Shown in pieces: positions 22,123 to 34,456 of a stretch of DNA of 64,000 nucleotides (the stretch's first letter is position 1; every line of letters begins with the position of its first letter). The stretch is taken from assembly GCA_002049455.2 (NCBI GenBank), contig KV918763.1:1-64000 (forward strand). Reading direction: 5' to 3'. The notes under the pieces were generated by a model. That model was not told the origin of the DNA. It worked only from the letters and a program-made list of their open reading frames with translations, and ran no database searches. The translations under genes were made by a program, and so were the position numbers. The stretch comes from Porphyra umbilicalis (taxonomy: Eukaryota > Rhodophyta > Bangiophyceae > Bangiales > Bangiaceae).

Positions 22123-22813
22123 ATCAGATCACTGACCAAAACAAACGCCACTGAAGCAAAGCGCAAGTCAACTCCAAAACATGCCAAAAGTATTGCTAAA
22201 CTCCAAAAATTGACAATAGCAGAAACAAGGGAGCCAAAGCCGACAACAGGGCGGAGAAATACAGTCGGATTGGCTGTTCAACATGCAACCATCGAACTGC
22301 TGGCTGAGAGTTGCCGACAGTAATCTTGCGAGCCAATAACCCTGTCTGGAAGGAGTCACGCGGAGCCCTTGCAGCCCGAACTGAGATTTCCTGACATTTC
22401 TGAGCCGCTGCTTTGGCCTGAAGAGAGCATGGAGAGGGTGTTGGGCTGGATCTTTGATTTCTCATGAGATGAAAAACCTTCTGCAGATTTCTTGAGATTC
22501 TGATGTGCGTTTCCAGTGCGCAGAACTGCATGCGGAGACTCTTTAAGGAACTCAGATGATTCATAGCATTTTCGTTGGTCCACGCTCGCTGTTGAGTAAT
22601 TGCAACCACATTGCAACCGCCATTTTTTGGAGGTCAGCAATAACGCCCCAGGATGACCCCAGACGTTTGAGTGTGCAGCTTGACCACGTCCTGCACATGT
22701 ACCATCTGGGGTACCTTAGGGGTCACCATTCATCGTTCATCCGCGAGCCGCGAGTGGAATCGACGCCGAGCATCACAGTCGTATACCGTCCTCTGGTCGA
22801 GGCTCACACTAAG
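22123..22813. other. AT-richer intergenic DNA
   Basis: No domain or repeat recognised. The frame of the neighbouring transposase fragment continues into 22730-22813 (minus) after its TAG. Confidence 0.35.
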
Positions 22814-23404
22814 CTATGTGGCGACGATTGGCCAGCTTTCGAATCCGTTTTGCATCCCTAACTGGAACCCATCCCTGCCCACGTTTCGTCGCACGAAGAA
22901 GCCGTCGAGTTGGCATTCGCCCGCAGAGAAAGCGCCATTTATCTTCATGGAGGTAGTCATGGACGTCATGCGGCCTTCATCTGCGGCCTGGCGGGCGGCC
23001 ACCATAGTCTCGAGCATGGACTTTTCAATGATAGGGTCGCCGAGCAGGTGGGCTAGCATAGGTGTGAGCGAAAAGAAGGTGATCTGTTGCGATGGTCTGC
23101 GGCCGGATCGATGGCGCGGCGCGCCGTAGGCATCACACTCCGTCCGTAGCGCGCGCTTGTGCTTGTACGCCAAACACCTGTTCCGACAGCAGTGGACCTT
23201 TTGAGTTTTCAAGTTTTTCCTGGCCTTGATGAATTTTTCTAGAAGATATGGTGTACGGTACGTGGCGACGGTGGTACTCATATTAAGTAGATCTGCAACG
23301 GCCGCTCGCGTTAAGTCATGTTGCTCGGCGAAAACATACATCGCCAAATGGGCTCTGTGATCCTTGAAGTCACCGACAGGGAGGCGAAGGTCCTTTGTGG
23401 ACAT
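22814..23404 (-). pseudogene. TNP2/Plavaka-like transposase fragment
   Basis: 197 codons from an ATG at 23404. Visible blocks are a helical LTRAAVADLLNM, TPYLLEKFI, a Cys cluster HCCRNRCLAYKHKRALRTEC then GAPRHR, QQITFFSLTPMLAHLLGDP and DGFQLGMQNGFESWPIVAT. These match the order in CACTA/TNP2 and Plavaka-type transposases: zinc motif, 'F.PL.P.L...L', then the first catalytic Asp in 'DGF' and 'WP'. A TAG at 22814 interrupts it and the same frame resumes LSVSLDQRTVYD. Farther upstream a different minus frame around 23800 encodes CDCYVCTDG and a His-containing stretch, perhaps the N-terminal zinc cluster from another exon. The rest of the core is missing. Confidence 0.45.
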
Positions 23405-24600
23405 ATATGGCTGGTATATCGGAGAAGAGCGTGACGCATTTTCATATCGTTACTCGGGCTTGACGAGAAACTCGGGTGGTGCAACATAATTTGCAGCGTC
23501 TTCCTCGTCACCTTCGTCTGAATCGCTAGATGTGACGTTTGGTTCGGGCGTCTCTTCCGCGTTGCATCTGCGGCCGTCACGGGCAGGCCCTGACGTACCG
23601 GCGCTAGCGCTCTCCCGACTGGTCGTAGCCGGTTAGGCGTGCCCCCCAAAGGCCCCCCACTTCCGGTTTGCGGGTGATTTTTTGCTGGCCCGATGCCACC
23701 ACCACCATAATCGACGTGGCGATGCTTTTCTGGCTGCTTGTGCGGGTAAAATGTCGACCTGGACTTACGCGGAGGCTCACTTCGTCCGCCATCTGTGCAG
23801 ACATAGCAGTCGCAAAAACAAAACCCCTGCACGGCCTGGTGTCGCCATGGTGCTGCTGGTAGAGAAAAGATTGGGAAGGGGGGGGGGGGGGAATGGGCGA
23901 AGGGAGGAAGACGACGCGGTGGCGGTGGCGCAGTGTGCACCCGGCAGCGGGCTTGTGCGAATGACTGAGATGAGGTGCCATCGAGAAGTAAATAGGAGGT
24001 GCTTTTGTACGTAGTTAGGGGAGCCATTGTCCAATCAAATCGCTGTAGGACTCTCCAGCGTGTCAAAGGTACTGAAAGTCTTGATTGCTTTCCGAATCTT
24101 CCCAGTGTATTATCGTTGGATCGCCCATATGACGCAAAGTCACCCTCCAGCTTACACTCAAGAGTCGCGCGATTTATAGCTGTGTCAAATTCTTCACCGG
24201 TGTCAAACTGCCGCCCCGCGTTCCCCCTCAGAGGAATTCCACACGCCATTTCCGGAACGGAGGAACAGTCCTTTCAGACACCACCGTAAGGGGGGGGGAC
24301 ACCGCATTGGTGGGCTCGTCAGAATCGGGTCGGGTGCCGCCGCGGGGCGGCCCGCAGCTCTGGCAAGCTTGCAGGAATCGGATGGGTTGCCTCTGGCAAT
24401 CAACACGGGCACCGGTGTACCGATCAACCCGAGACTTTCGCGATCTGCTCCATACGGGGCCCCGAAATCCCGGGCAACTCGCTCCGTGGAGGCCGAGTGG
24501 AGCCGGGATCCCGGGTCTCCTGGGATTTGGGGTCTTGAAACTCGGGCTATACCAGAAATATTTCTTGTAGGGACTGCGGAGACGGGGCAGATAGCGGAGA
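23405..24600. other. Flank of TNP2-like fragment; no intact gene
   Basis: A minus open frame (24249-23311) crosses this DNA. Only its CDCYVC part near 23800 looks meaningful. A run of 13 G lies at about 23879-23891. Confidence 0.3.
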
Positions 24601-25320
24601 CAGCGATCGGCCGCAGTAATGGTCGGCGAAAGCGGTAACAGCGCTGGTCGACGGAGGCAGGCGAGCCAGCGACGGCGGGGGCGGCTGTGAGGGCGGCGGC
24701 AGCACATTGAAAGGCAGACGACCCCGAAGGCTGACAGCAGCGAAAGAAGAGGCGGCGGTGACGGGAAGCGTGGCGACAACACGCGTAGACAGGGACGGGT
24801 AGGGCGGCAGAAAACGGTCGCGCCGCCACGGTGAGCGGGAGCTGCGGCGGCGGACACGGGAGGTGACGGTAGACGGCGGCAGGGGCGGCGGGGGCGTCGG
24901 CAGAGGGGCGGACGGCGCCTGGAAGCCGCGGCAAAAAGGCAGCCGGTGGTGGCAGGTGCTGACGGCCACAGGAATGGGGGTGGCGGTCACCAACGTCGGC
25001 AGCGGAGCGGGCGGCGATGTTCACGGAGGCGGCGGGCTCGGCGACTACAGACAGCCGCGAGGACGGCAGCAGCCGGGGGTGGCGTGGCCGACGGCGGTGG
25101 GGGCGCAGAAGACGGTAGGCTCTGCGGTGGGTGGGGTAAGGAAGGCGGCCATCGACGTGCGGGGGTGGCTGGAGCGATTCCGGCGGCGGTTGGGGCGGCC
25201 GCGGGCACTTCCGGAGGAAAGGACGCCTGCCGGGCGGTGCGGAGACGGGGGGGGGGCGAGCGCGCACCGGCACTGGCCATTGATGCCACGCGTTGTGGCC
25301 GGGGCGGCCACGTCGCAGCC
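24601..25320. other. GC-rich low-complexity block
   Basis: GGC/GCG-rich DNA open in several frames on both strands. No domain or start signal favours any of them. Confidence 0.5.
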
Positions 25321-25962
25321 TGATCAGGGTCTGACGCGGGACCCATTGACCCCGCCCCGCCTTTAGTGCCCCCTCAATAGCCCAGATCCCATTGTTTGGT
25401 TAATGTCGGTGGAATCGCGCCGCGCGTCCTATCAAGGGTGTCGGATATTTAGAACGCTCGTCGAAAGAATTGAACGGGCCATAATTCGATTCGAGCCGGA
25501 TTGCCCGTCTGATCGTCAGTATCAAACGAATTTATTCAAAAACAGTCAGAAGTAGAGCTTTCACAAAAGAGAAAAACTCACACTATAAGAGCGACGCTTT
25601 CTCTCTCATCAGCGGTGTATCGGCTGGTGAGAGCCCGGTGGTATTTCGTATCGCTACGGCGTGACATCTGTTGTATGACCCGATTCCGCCGCCAAGTCCA
25701 GTATCGTTCTGTAACGATCTCGTGTCACGTTCTGCCAGACAGATCTCCCGTCGGCCCAGGCGCTTTCTCTTGCCACCAACCCGGCTTCTTTCGACCCAGG
25801 CGCACCAGCCGTCCTGAGCGCGTACATAGCAACCATTTCCGCCTTCATTGTCACCCCCCCCCACCTCGTGGCATCTGCTCCAGAGTTGGTTGGCCTCCCC
25901 TGCTTTCTCCCCATCCCGCTTTCTTTTTCCAGCCCACCTCCTTGCCTGCCCCCTCGACCCCA

Positions 25963-27477
25963 ATGGGGCGGCGGTCGGCAGTGACCCTCCGTGAGCTCAA
26001 GAATGACCGCGTTTTGGACGCAGTGAAGCTCGTGCGACGCGGCTGGAGCATCAGGAACGTCATGGACGAGGTCAAATTCAACGTTGAATCAGCGGTGCGC
26101 AACTTGGTCGGGTAAATCTACTGGGCGATGCACCCCCCCGTTGTCCCCGCGGCGCGAATGGGCCGCCCCACAAACTTGTCGGCGAAGCAGGTGCAGAAGC
26201 TTTCGGACGCCGTGAAGGCCTTTCAGCTGCAGGGGTTCAACATCACAAAGCTCCACCTCATCCAAGCCGTTTCGGACATTATTTCCGACAAGTCCGAGGC
26301 GGAGAAGGCTAAGTCACACACTGGGCGACCGTCCGAGTCCTGAGTGCGGCGCTTCTGCGAGCATCGGCACCTCCGTCTGCGCATGGAGAACCGCGTCGAG
26401 AGCTGCCGTGCCAAGCCAATGACCAAGGCCGACGTAGCCCAGCACTTGTCGGTCTTGGCTCACTTGGTGACGTCACACAACATCACGGCTGAGCGCATCT
26501 CGAACGGGGACGACACAGGGTTTTCCCTCGCCACTATGGCAGCATCCAGATCTAAGGTGCTTTCCGACACGGAGGCGGGCCGCTCGCTGTCGCGGGGCTT
26601 GTCTGCGGGTAAAGACTGTGAGCACATCACGATTGGGGCGACAGTTACCGCGAGCGGGAGGGCTTACAGCCCTATCGTCGTCCTTCCCGGCAAGGAGTCC
26701 GAGTATGGGGAGTTGGACGGCGGCTCCGTTCAAACCCCCCAAATTTATCTACCAGCTGGAGCCAACGTTCACTACAGGGAGCCTGCGAGGGTGGACGGAC
26801 CAATAATGCTCTCCTGGGTGAACTCCTTCGTCGAGGAAACAGGTGACCTGCGCCGCGCCGGCTAGACAATGGTTGTTTTTGACGGCCACGCCAGTCACAT
26901 GTCGCTACGTGTCATCCTACGATTGGCGGAAGATAGCGTCATCGCGCACGCACTCCCTGCACATACATCTCAGTTCACGCAGCCGCTGGACGTGTCCGTG
27001 TTTGAGCCAATGAGGGGCAGCGTAAAGGGCCTGGTCGGCGCTTACGTGAACAACCCCGCCAACGTCAGTTCTAAGTTGACCGTGTACACCGCGTGTGAGC
27101 TTGTCACCGCGGCCTACAACTCGGCTATGACCCCCTCCAACATCTAACTCGGTTTTGTGCGCATGGGCGTGTGCCCGGTCATCCCTGCGGTATTCACGGA
27201 CGCGTCCGTTCATGTACGTGTCCCGTACACGCTGACCGCCAACGCCGACGTCGTGGACCCGCGCCTGGACGTCCACGCGCGGTTCTCTCCGCGCGGGGAG
27301 TCGCTGGCCAACAGTGTGACAGTGACGAAGCCCGGGACCATGTGCACGGCAGCTGGCGCCCACGTTACGAGCGAAGCCGTCATCAACGTCCTACGGCAGC
27401 GAGAGGTCATGCGGGTGGGAAAGGCTGAGTGCAAGCATGTCGCGGCCGCGGCGGCCGCACAGAAGAAGATTGAGTGA
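25963..27477 (+). pseudogene. Pogo-like (Tc1/mariner, DDE_1) transposase with in-frame stops
   Basis: A single plus frame from ATG 25963 reads as a pogo-type transposase throughout, with no frameshift. The N-terminal helix-turn-helix region contains RELKNDRVLDAVKLVRRGWS and later GRPTNLSAKQVQKLSDAVKA. Next come the first Asp in NGDDTGF (26503-26523), the second in VVFDGHASHMS (26881) followed by LPAHTSQFTQPLDVSVFEPM, and a C-terminal LGFVRMGVCPV like the family's GF..TG..P. It is interrupted at 26113 (TAA), 26341 (TGA), 26863 (TAG) and 27145 (TAA), and ends at 27475 (TGA), after which the frame is again open to 27696. All catalytic blocks are preserved between stops, so inactivation looks recent or driven by point mutation. 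I found no TIRs. Confidence 0.8.
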
Positions 27478-27696
27478 GCCTCTGCCGCTGAGGTGAGTGC
27501 TGCTTGTCGGGCGGCGGCAGCCACCCGCCGGACGGCCGCGGCGAGCGCCGCCGAGGAGGTGAGCCTGCGAGCGGGGGCCGGTGCTCGTGCCTCTATTCGT
27601 CGGCAGGAAAGCCCCCTTCACGTAAGGCGCGCCCTTGCCAAGCAGAGGGCGTTCGAGCGAAGTAAGCAGGGAGCATGTTCCTCTTTCTCACTGTGA

Positions 27697-28580
27697 CATC
27701 AAATCCCCATAGCTCTGTGCACGTACTCTTCCTACCAGCGATCGTGGTGTGGGAGAGCACCGCTAGTTGAGGGGCGAGAAGAAAAAGGGCTGGCGGGAGG
27801 TGCCGGTTGCAAAGAAACCAGGGAAGGGCACGGTGGGGTTTCGTCTGCAGAGGTAGGAGAGACAGCCAATGGACATATTGGACAGTGAGGGCGATCATTT
27901 CCGAGATGCACAGCATCACACGCCAGGGGCGGTAGTAACCGGGACGTCGAGTGAGGAAGTGGTCGCGACATGACGAGAGGGAGCAGGGCGGCACTAAGTG
28001 CGGGACTGGGCAGGCACACGTGGCGCGCTGCGTGGTGACAGGCAACGATGGTGGTGGCGAGCACGCGGTGTTCTTATTTGCGTGACGGTACTTCATGGCA
28101 AAGAGCTGTAAGTTTTCGTTCCAGGCAATCGGCGATCCTGTCACAAATGGCGTCGCGGAGAGGGCGTGTTTGTCATAGAAAAGAAAGAAGAAGAAGCCCC
28201 GTAAAGGCGTAATATCTAAAGCGCACTTGAAGCGCAGCTCACGGGCCTTTTTACTGTATCTGTTTTTCTCGGTGATCGTTTGTTTCCCATTCAATACAAT
28301 GAAAAGAGTGCGAAGTAGTCCATTCTTCTTCGGACACCCTTAATACAGGCCCGAAAGCGAGTTCGGTGACGCGCCACCGTATGACAGCTACGTAATACGC
28401 CCCAACGAGCGAGACCCTGGGCCCGAGCAGGCCCGCGGCTGTCCACGTTCGAGAGGTATCACACTCCATCCGTGGGTAGCCGTCGAAACAAAAGTGTGAT
28501 AAATCTGACAATCTGAGGCCAGTACGAAGTGCCGCTTGTCACTGATTTAACAGCGTTAAACTGCGATGGACCAATCAGAG
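27697..28580. other. No recognisable gene
   Basis: A 233-codon minus open frame (28294-27593) has no recognisable domain and a composition unlike the neighbours. I do not support it as a gene. Confidence 0.35.
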
Positions 28581-28589
28581 CAGAGAACC

Positions 28590-28670
28590 CGTTGGCCTCA
28601 TGGCCATCGAGTTGCCAACGGGGCCTCCGTGGCCAACTCGTTGGCCTTGGGGCCAACGGCTTCGACCCCG
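28590..28670. repeat. Cluster of GTTGGCC palindromic words
   Basis: Within 80 bp GTTGGCC or its complement GGCCAAC occurs five times, with related GGCCATC and GTTGCCAAC, allowing several alternative hairpins. Cause unknown; possibly the end of an unidentified element. Confidence 0.5.
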
Positions 28671-28719
28671 AATCGGACGCAAGTACATTCGCGTTTTCAT
28701 TCGGTTGACCTCGATTGGC

Positions 28720-31700
28720 AACGCCGCGTGCGCGTTCGGCATTGATAACCGCTCGGAGAACGTGCCAACGGCGAACTCGAGACACGATTCTGCAACGTGC
28801 GCCCATTATTGCGTTGGCCCGACATTGGTGGGAATGCTCTCAGGCGCGTATGCGGGATAGTGCGATCGCCGCCGCAGGGACGCCCATGAAAAAGGTCTAA
28901 ATGTGCCGGGGTTCCGCCACTGGCTCCGATAGCGTTGCGCAGTTTATCGCCAGCAGGCATTTCCGCCGTGAACTGAATCACGAAAGCGCGTACGAGCTAG
29001 CGCTCGTCGTAGCTCGCGACCGTCACGTCGCTCACACCGACGGCCAGGCTGCTGAGCTCCTCGGCAATCGGGTGAAGATAGTATTTTTGCTGTTCGACCC
29101 GGTCCAGGGGATATGTGGAGGATCAACTGCGACATCACTTTGAATTTTGTTCGCAGATCGACGTTCAGTACAGTTGCCATGATGGGCCATCTTTCGAAGC
29201 CTTGTTGTTTTCACGCTTAGAATGAGTCCGTGAAAATACTCAGCTCTACACAGGTGTGCTGGATGAGAGGTAGTCATGTCCCACGAGTTTGCGAAAGAAT
29301 TGGCTATCGACCCAATCTCGAAGCCCTTTGAGAGGGCCAGCTGCAGCGGCCTCTCTTGCTTCGACATAGATGAGCTGAAGTCCTCATCTGGACGTGATTG
29401 TCGCGAACTGGGGGGGGACGCATAGGGTCGCGCGGGGCGGGTCGGGGGGCAGCGCAGGCAGGCTAGAGAGGGGTGTGGGCTCTTTTTTGGCTGACAAGCG
29501 CCAATTGGCGGGGACGCTAAAAGCCTTCAGCAGCGTTCATGCGTTGACGAGCCAGCGCATGCGTCAACAGGCAGCCTGGTGCCTGGCCTGTCGACGTTTT
29601 CACTTCCACAGGAGTCAACAGTACCCACAACAGCACGGGGCAGCCACACCAGTGCACTAACACGAACTCAGAAGTGGCTGGATGTAGGTCACTGTCTTCT
29701 ATTGACACCTTCTGGGCCAGCATTGGCTTTTTGAGGACAGCCGGGCCCCGTGACCGGGCGTCCCAGCGCCTTCAGAACCGCCTCAGTCAGCGTAAGGAAG
29801 AACGCACACAGTAGAGAGCGGCACGCACACGGCTCTTGCGCTACTCGTTTGCGCAAATCGACATGTTGCTGTGGCCGCGACCGACTTTCGACCTGGATGA
29901 CTCAGCATCCAAGGCCTTGCACAACCTGGGGGCGTGCAAACGCAACAGACGTCACGCACTCGTGCGGAATCGATCCAAATTGGTACCGAAAGGCCTCCAC
30001 GAGTCTCGCTAGATTGCCTTGATTTAGACTTTCCCGAGCCATCTCCCTGTTCTATCCCCCCCCCCCCCGCAATGACGAATGACTTTGTCAGCTCGTATCT
30101 GTTTGGTTTTTTGGCGCAGCGGCCCATCTATGTTGTCGGCGTTAAACAGCTCCCTTCCCTGCTCCCCCTTCCCTCCCCTCCCCCCTGCCCCCGTTCCCCA
30201 CCTCTCCCACTTATCCCGTCCTCCCCTCAGATACATGCGCTTCTTAACGTGTGCCCCACGCCCTCGAGTAACCGGTAGCTCTAGTGTCTGTGTCGTCGCG
30301 TCGTTGCCATCCCCCCCCCCCCCCCCCCCCAGTGCCACCTGTTTGGCCGCCGCAGCGATGTCCTACCGGCTTTTCAGGGTTTTCCAGTATGCTTTGACCC
30401 CCTTGTGTCTGTCGCTCTCCCTCGGCCGCGTGTCACACAGCCGTAGGCAGGACGCTCGCTACCGGCCAGGCGCCCCGCCGTGGGCGTCCCTGCGAGCGCG
30501 TTGCTTAAGCTCAACCAAAATAAAGAGGTCTATTATGTGGGAATAGGGCACCAATGCTTGAAGTGAAGAGTTGAGCTCAGCGTTACAAGAACTGATGTCT
30601 CCTTGAAGTACTGCACGAAGAAAGACTACGTATCAGAAGCGGCCCAGTGGGGCTCCCTCTCTGCCCCTTCCACACACACACTCCCTCCACCGGCCCTGAT
30701 TTGACGCACGAAGTCGGCCCGGTTTCCAGCAGTGTAGTCGTCCATTTTGGGCCTCCCCGCCACGTCGATGGTCGAGGCACGAACAGCGATTGCAACAGTT
30801 TGATTGGGGGCGCAGTGGGACCCGCCTAACCTTATACACTACAGCCCAATAATTGACATAGAATCGAGCACATCGGGGTCTGGATGCGAGCATCGCTGGC
30901 GGCACGATCGCCAGTTCCCCTGCTTGTGATTGACTCGGACGGTGACCCCACCTATGGCCGCATGTCTCGTGACGTGACTGAACGGCGGCCCTGACTCGCA
31001 TGGTATCGATGGAATTCTTCGATCTTCAGAGGCCCAGCGGCACTTCTAGACATGTACGAGATGCCAGCTCCTGGATGGCCAAAACGCACCAGACTGGCAG
31101 TGACGCGTCTATTTATGGCAAGAACCTCCAACTTTGTTATATTGCCCAAACCAAATTTCAATCCTGCTACTAAAAGGGGGGGCACATCTCAGCACCCTGC
31201 TCAAAAGAAAGGCGATCGAACAGCTTTGATGTAAATATTTAGATCTCTCTAGCAGGCCCTGAGAGCACGTCTATCGGTGCGCTGAAAGCGACCGAAATAT
31301 CAATAAAACTTTTGGGAAACTCTCGTGCGCATGTTTATCAACCAATTCCCCATCATGCCGAAGTTCACCCTCACAGGCCTTCGCAGCTTTTGAAGCAGAT
31401 GAATGCTCTGCAAGAGGGTGCAGGCGGCTGGCTTGGTTGGAAGTTGGCGCTGCCGGTGCGCTCTGAGTCAAAGTCGCGTGCGCTCACCAGCACATCATCA
31501 CCGCAGTTTGTTGCCCATGCACTTTATGAACAACCGTCCAACAGCAAGTACAGTATTGACTACCGTCAGGGGCATCGAGACCGCCCCTGTCGTCAATTGC
31601 ATAATGCCCCGTGCACCAATGATCGCTGAAAGGAAATGATCTTGGCTCTTCCTGAAGCGTTGAACGTGGTTGCTCGTGAAGCGGCATCCCCAATAATCTC

Positions 31701-33070
31701 CTGGCGCACGAATCTGGCTGCCCCCGCCGTTGAAAGCACCACTGTTCTTTGACGTGGCCGCCGCTGGACGGCAGCAACGCCGTGAGGGCATCGGTGCCAT
31801 TGTTCCGGCGCTGGACTCGCGACAGTCATTGGCCAGGACCAGGAAAGCGCTCGGCTGAGCGTTACAACCGGACACTGGTGCAGACTCGCAGCCACCTGCG
31901 CCCATCACCAGCCGACGAAACAAACGATATCGCCGTTTATAAATTTCGTCATTGATCAAAACGTACTATTTATTCCAAGTGAACGTATTTGAATAATAGG
32001 GCCGTTTTCTCAACAGGTCTGCGCTCCGTCTGCTGAGAATGATTTCGTTCAAATTCGGCCTGTAAGACCCCGCAAATGCCGATTTGGAACATTTTCGCAA
32101 CACTTGGAGTGCGGGCATGTAGAGAGAGCGGCTGTGTATGCGAGCTGGCAGCGACACAACTATCATTCGAAATGATGGAACCCTGTGATGTGCCCCCAAC
32201 TACTCCCAAACGCTCGTCAGCGCTCCCACTCCGCGCACCTCGGGCCGGTGCACATTGTTATTTCACTGCGGCTGGGGTTGCCCAACTGCACTGCCTGGCT
32301 GGGTGCGCCGAGCCTCTTCCCCGCGCGGGTATGCCGTGCCGCTCGTACAAGGGTGCGCACCGAGAATGGCCGCAGCACCCCCCTATGTGCCCTCAACGAA
32401 CCGACCAGTGCGGCAGACACGCGCGACAAGGTATATTGTGGACAGGGGTCCACGGTCGCTCCTCTGTGCGTTTTTACGATGGGGCGGTGCTCATGGCCTT
32501 CGAATCCATGGCCATTACGCCTCATTTCACCCCCTGCACCATCCCGAATGCTCCGTCACCTCCATGCCGCCTCTCGCCTTCGTGCCTCACTCACTTCCAG
32601 CTCTCCCACGGTGGCCCCTGCCAGCGTGCCCGCGGGCGACTCATTTGTGTCGATTGGTAAACTGCGTGGCCACCCCGGCGCCAGACAGGCACTCCTCCGA
32701 GTGCTTCAAGGTTAGGGGCGCCTCCCAACTCACGGTACTGCGTGATGCTCGATGACGACGGCCGCTTTTGGGTAGACACGGACTGGTGGTCGGCCGTTCC
32801 GGCGGGGTGCCAGCGCCAGTACCGAATCAGGGGCTTTTGTACCGAGCAGGTACGGTGTGCACGCCGCTGACTCCCACCACGCGCTGCCTTGAAAGTTAGA
32901 GGGTTTGCGGGGACGGCGATAGTGCGGTGGCCGTGGTTTTCCATGTGGGCTCGGCAAGTGCTTGTCACTTCGGATGCAGTGGGTGCCCGAAATTTTATGC
33001 ACACTAAAGTCACGCAACAGAATGTCTAACAAGTAACAAGCACACGATGGCAGATGAGCAGTCCTCTCAA
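28720..33070. other. Long region without a supported gene
   Basis: Only short frames. A minus frame at 31959-31498 (153 codons, containing RFRKSQDHFLSAII and MPLTVVNTVLAVGRL) faintly recalls the N-terminal helix region of Harbinger transposases, but there is no catalytic motif. C-homopolymer runs lie at 30057-30069 and 30311-30330. 32.1-32.7 kb is open in all plus frames with no domain. Confidence 0.35.
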
Positions 33071-34456
33071 TCAAACCTTTCGCTGGAGACCAATTGGGTT
33101 AGCCCCACCAACATCAGGCTGGCCTTCCCTGCAGGTACAGTTGACCACCTCGCAGTGCGTGACCATCGACTCGTGAAAGAAGGTATCCACGGACTGATGC
33201 TGCACCTCCTCGGAGACGGCACGTCCGCTGACGCGCTTGCCCGCTGCCGCGTCGAGCACGGCGCGGCGCCTCTGGGAGAGCCGGATGTTGTTGTGCGCTG
33301 CTATGTAGCGCGACCGTAAAATGAACCGCCGCTGCTTCATGTACTTAAAGCTGCTTTTCGACTTCTTTTTGATGCTGTGTTGTTGCTCCGCGCCCGACTT
33401 GTCATGCCCGCGCGTCAGAATAGGATTCTGGCCGGCATTGAAGACGACCGAGCAATGGTGGTTGCATCGGTGGAATCTTTCAATCATCCGCGCTGTCAGC
33501 GCCTCATGTAGCAGCCACGGGATGCGGCGCACCGCGTTACGGTGCGCCTGGCACGCCGTGTGAAAGTACACCTTGCGCGGGAACCTGTGGAACCGCTGCG
33601 CGAGGGCGGAGACCACGTGGGCCGGGCTTTCGATCTCGCGGAGGAGCTCGAACCCCAGGATGTAGCCACAGCCGCACATTCACGTCATCACGCCAGGGGC
33701 GCGCAAAATGCTGACAGAGTAGTCGTGCCGACAGTCGTTGCTCTCCCACGCCTTGCGCTTCTTAGCCTTGAGTTTCTTGCCACCGCGCGTCGCCCGCTTC
33801 TTTGCCGCCCGCTTCCTGTCCTTCTCGGCGTTCTTGTCCTCAAGGTACGCGCGTAGCACCTCACGACCCGGCCACACTTGCCCCGTGCGCACCTCTTTGG
33901 CCTGCTCTTTGATGCGTTCCATGGAGTCGACGCCGCACTTGAGGTGGCTGACGGCGTCTTCAACGCGGGCGGACCGCAGCCACGCCTTGTAGTGCTCCGG
34001 ACTGGTTACCTTCCACTGGTCGTGGTAGGTCTTGGCGTCGGCCGGAGCCTTTTCGGACCAGATTTTGAGCTCGTCGGCGTCGGTGCCGAGCGAAAAGAAT
34101 AGCAGCTCCCCAACTGCACGGCTCAGCAGCCGGGATTCGTCCATCTTAGTCCTCAAAAGAAAACGTAATTGCCAGATGAACGCGACCCGCTTTACACACT
34201 TGGTGAGGGGCAGCCACTCGCGGCTCGATACACCTGCCATAAACGCACGCGCGAGCACCTCCACGCCAATCAGGTCGCAGCCGCTGAACCAGTCAAACAC
34301 CGGCTCCGTGGTCATGGCCGCCAAAAAGACGCGCACCTTGCGCCAGCGGTCGATGTCGACATTGGGGTTGTTCGTCGGGGGGAAAACGTCCTACAGCAGC
34401 GAGCAAATGGCAGCGGCGGACGCACCCAGCTCCGACTCGCTTCTGGACGAAGACAT
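33071..34456 (-). pseudogene. KDZ-type transposase remnant
   Basis: One minus frame from ATG 34456 to 33071 (about 461 codons) is cut by TAG at 34391 and TGA at 33680, and resumes each time with family-like sequence (DVFPPTNNPNVDIDRWRKVR; MCGCGYILGFELL). The second half matches the Kyakuja-Dileera-Zisupton pattern: VMT.MCGCGYILGFELLREIESPAHV, YFHTACQAHRNAVRR, ERFHRCNHHCSVVFN, GAEQQHS. In family members I recall, the block before ACQ/GCQ carries Asp (YDxACQ). Here it is His, a likely loss of a catalytic residue. It lies downstream of the Ulp1 gene in the same orientation. KDZ elements are known to travel with Ulp1-like proteases, so these are probably parts of one element. Confidence 0.65.

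Noticed and set aside
25963..27477. Genetic code with reassigned stop codons to explain the resumed frames
   Set aside because: TAA, TAG and TGA all interrupt, and intact genes end at normal stops. Point decay is simpler.
31498..31959. Harbinger transposase N-terminus on the minus strand
   Set aside because: Only a vague helix-region resemblance. No catalytic motif, no TIRs and no upstream match.
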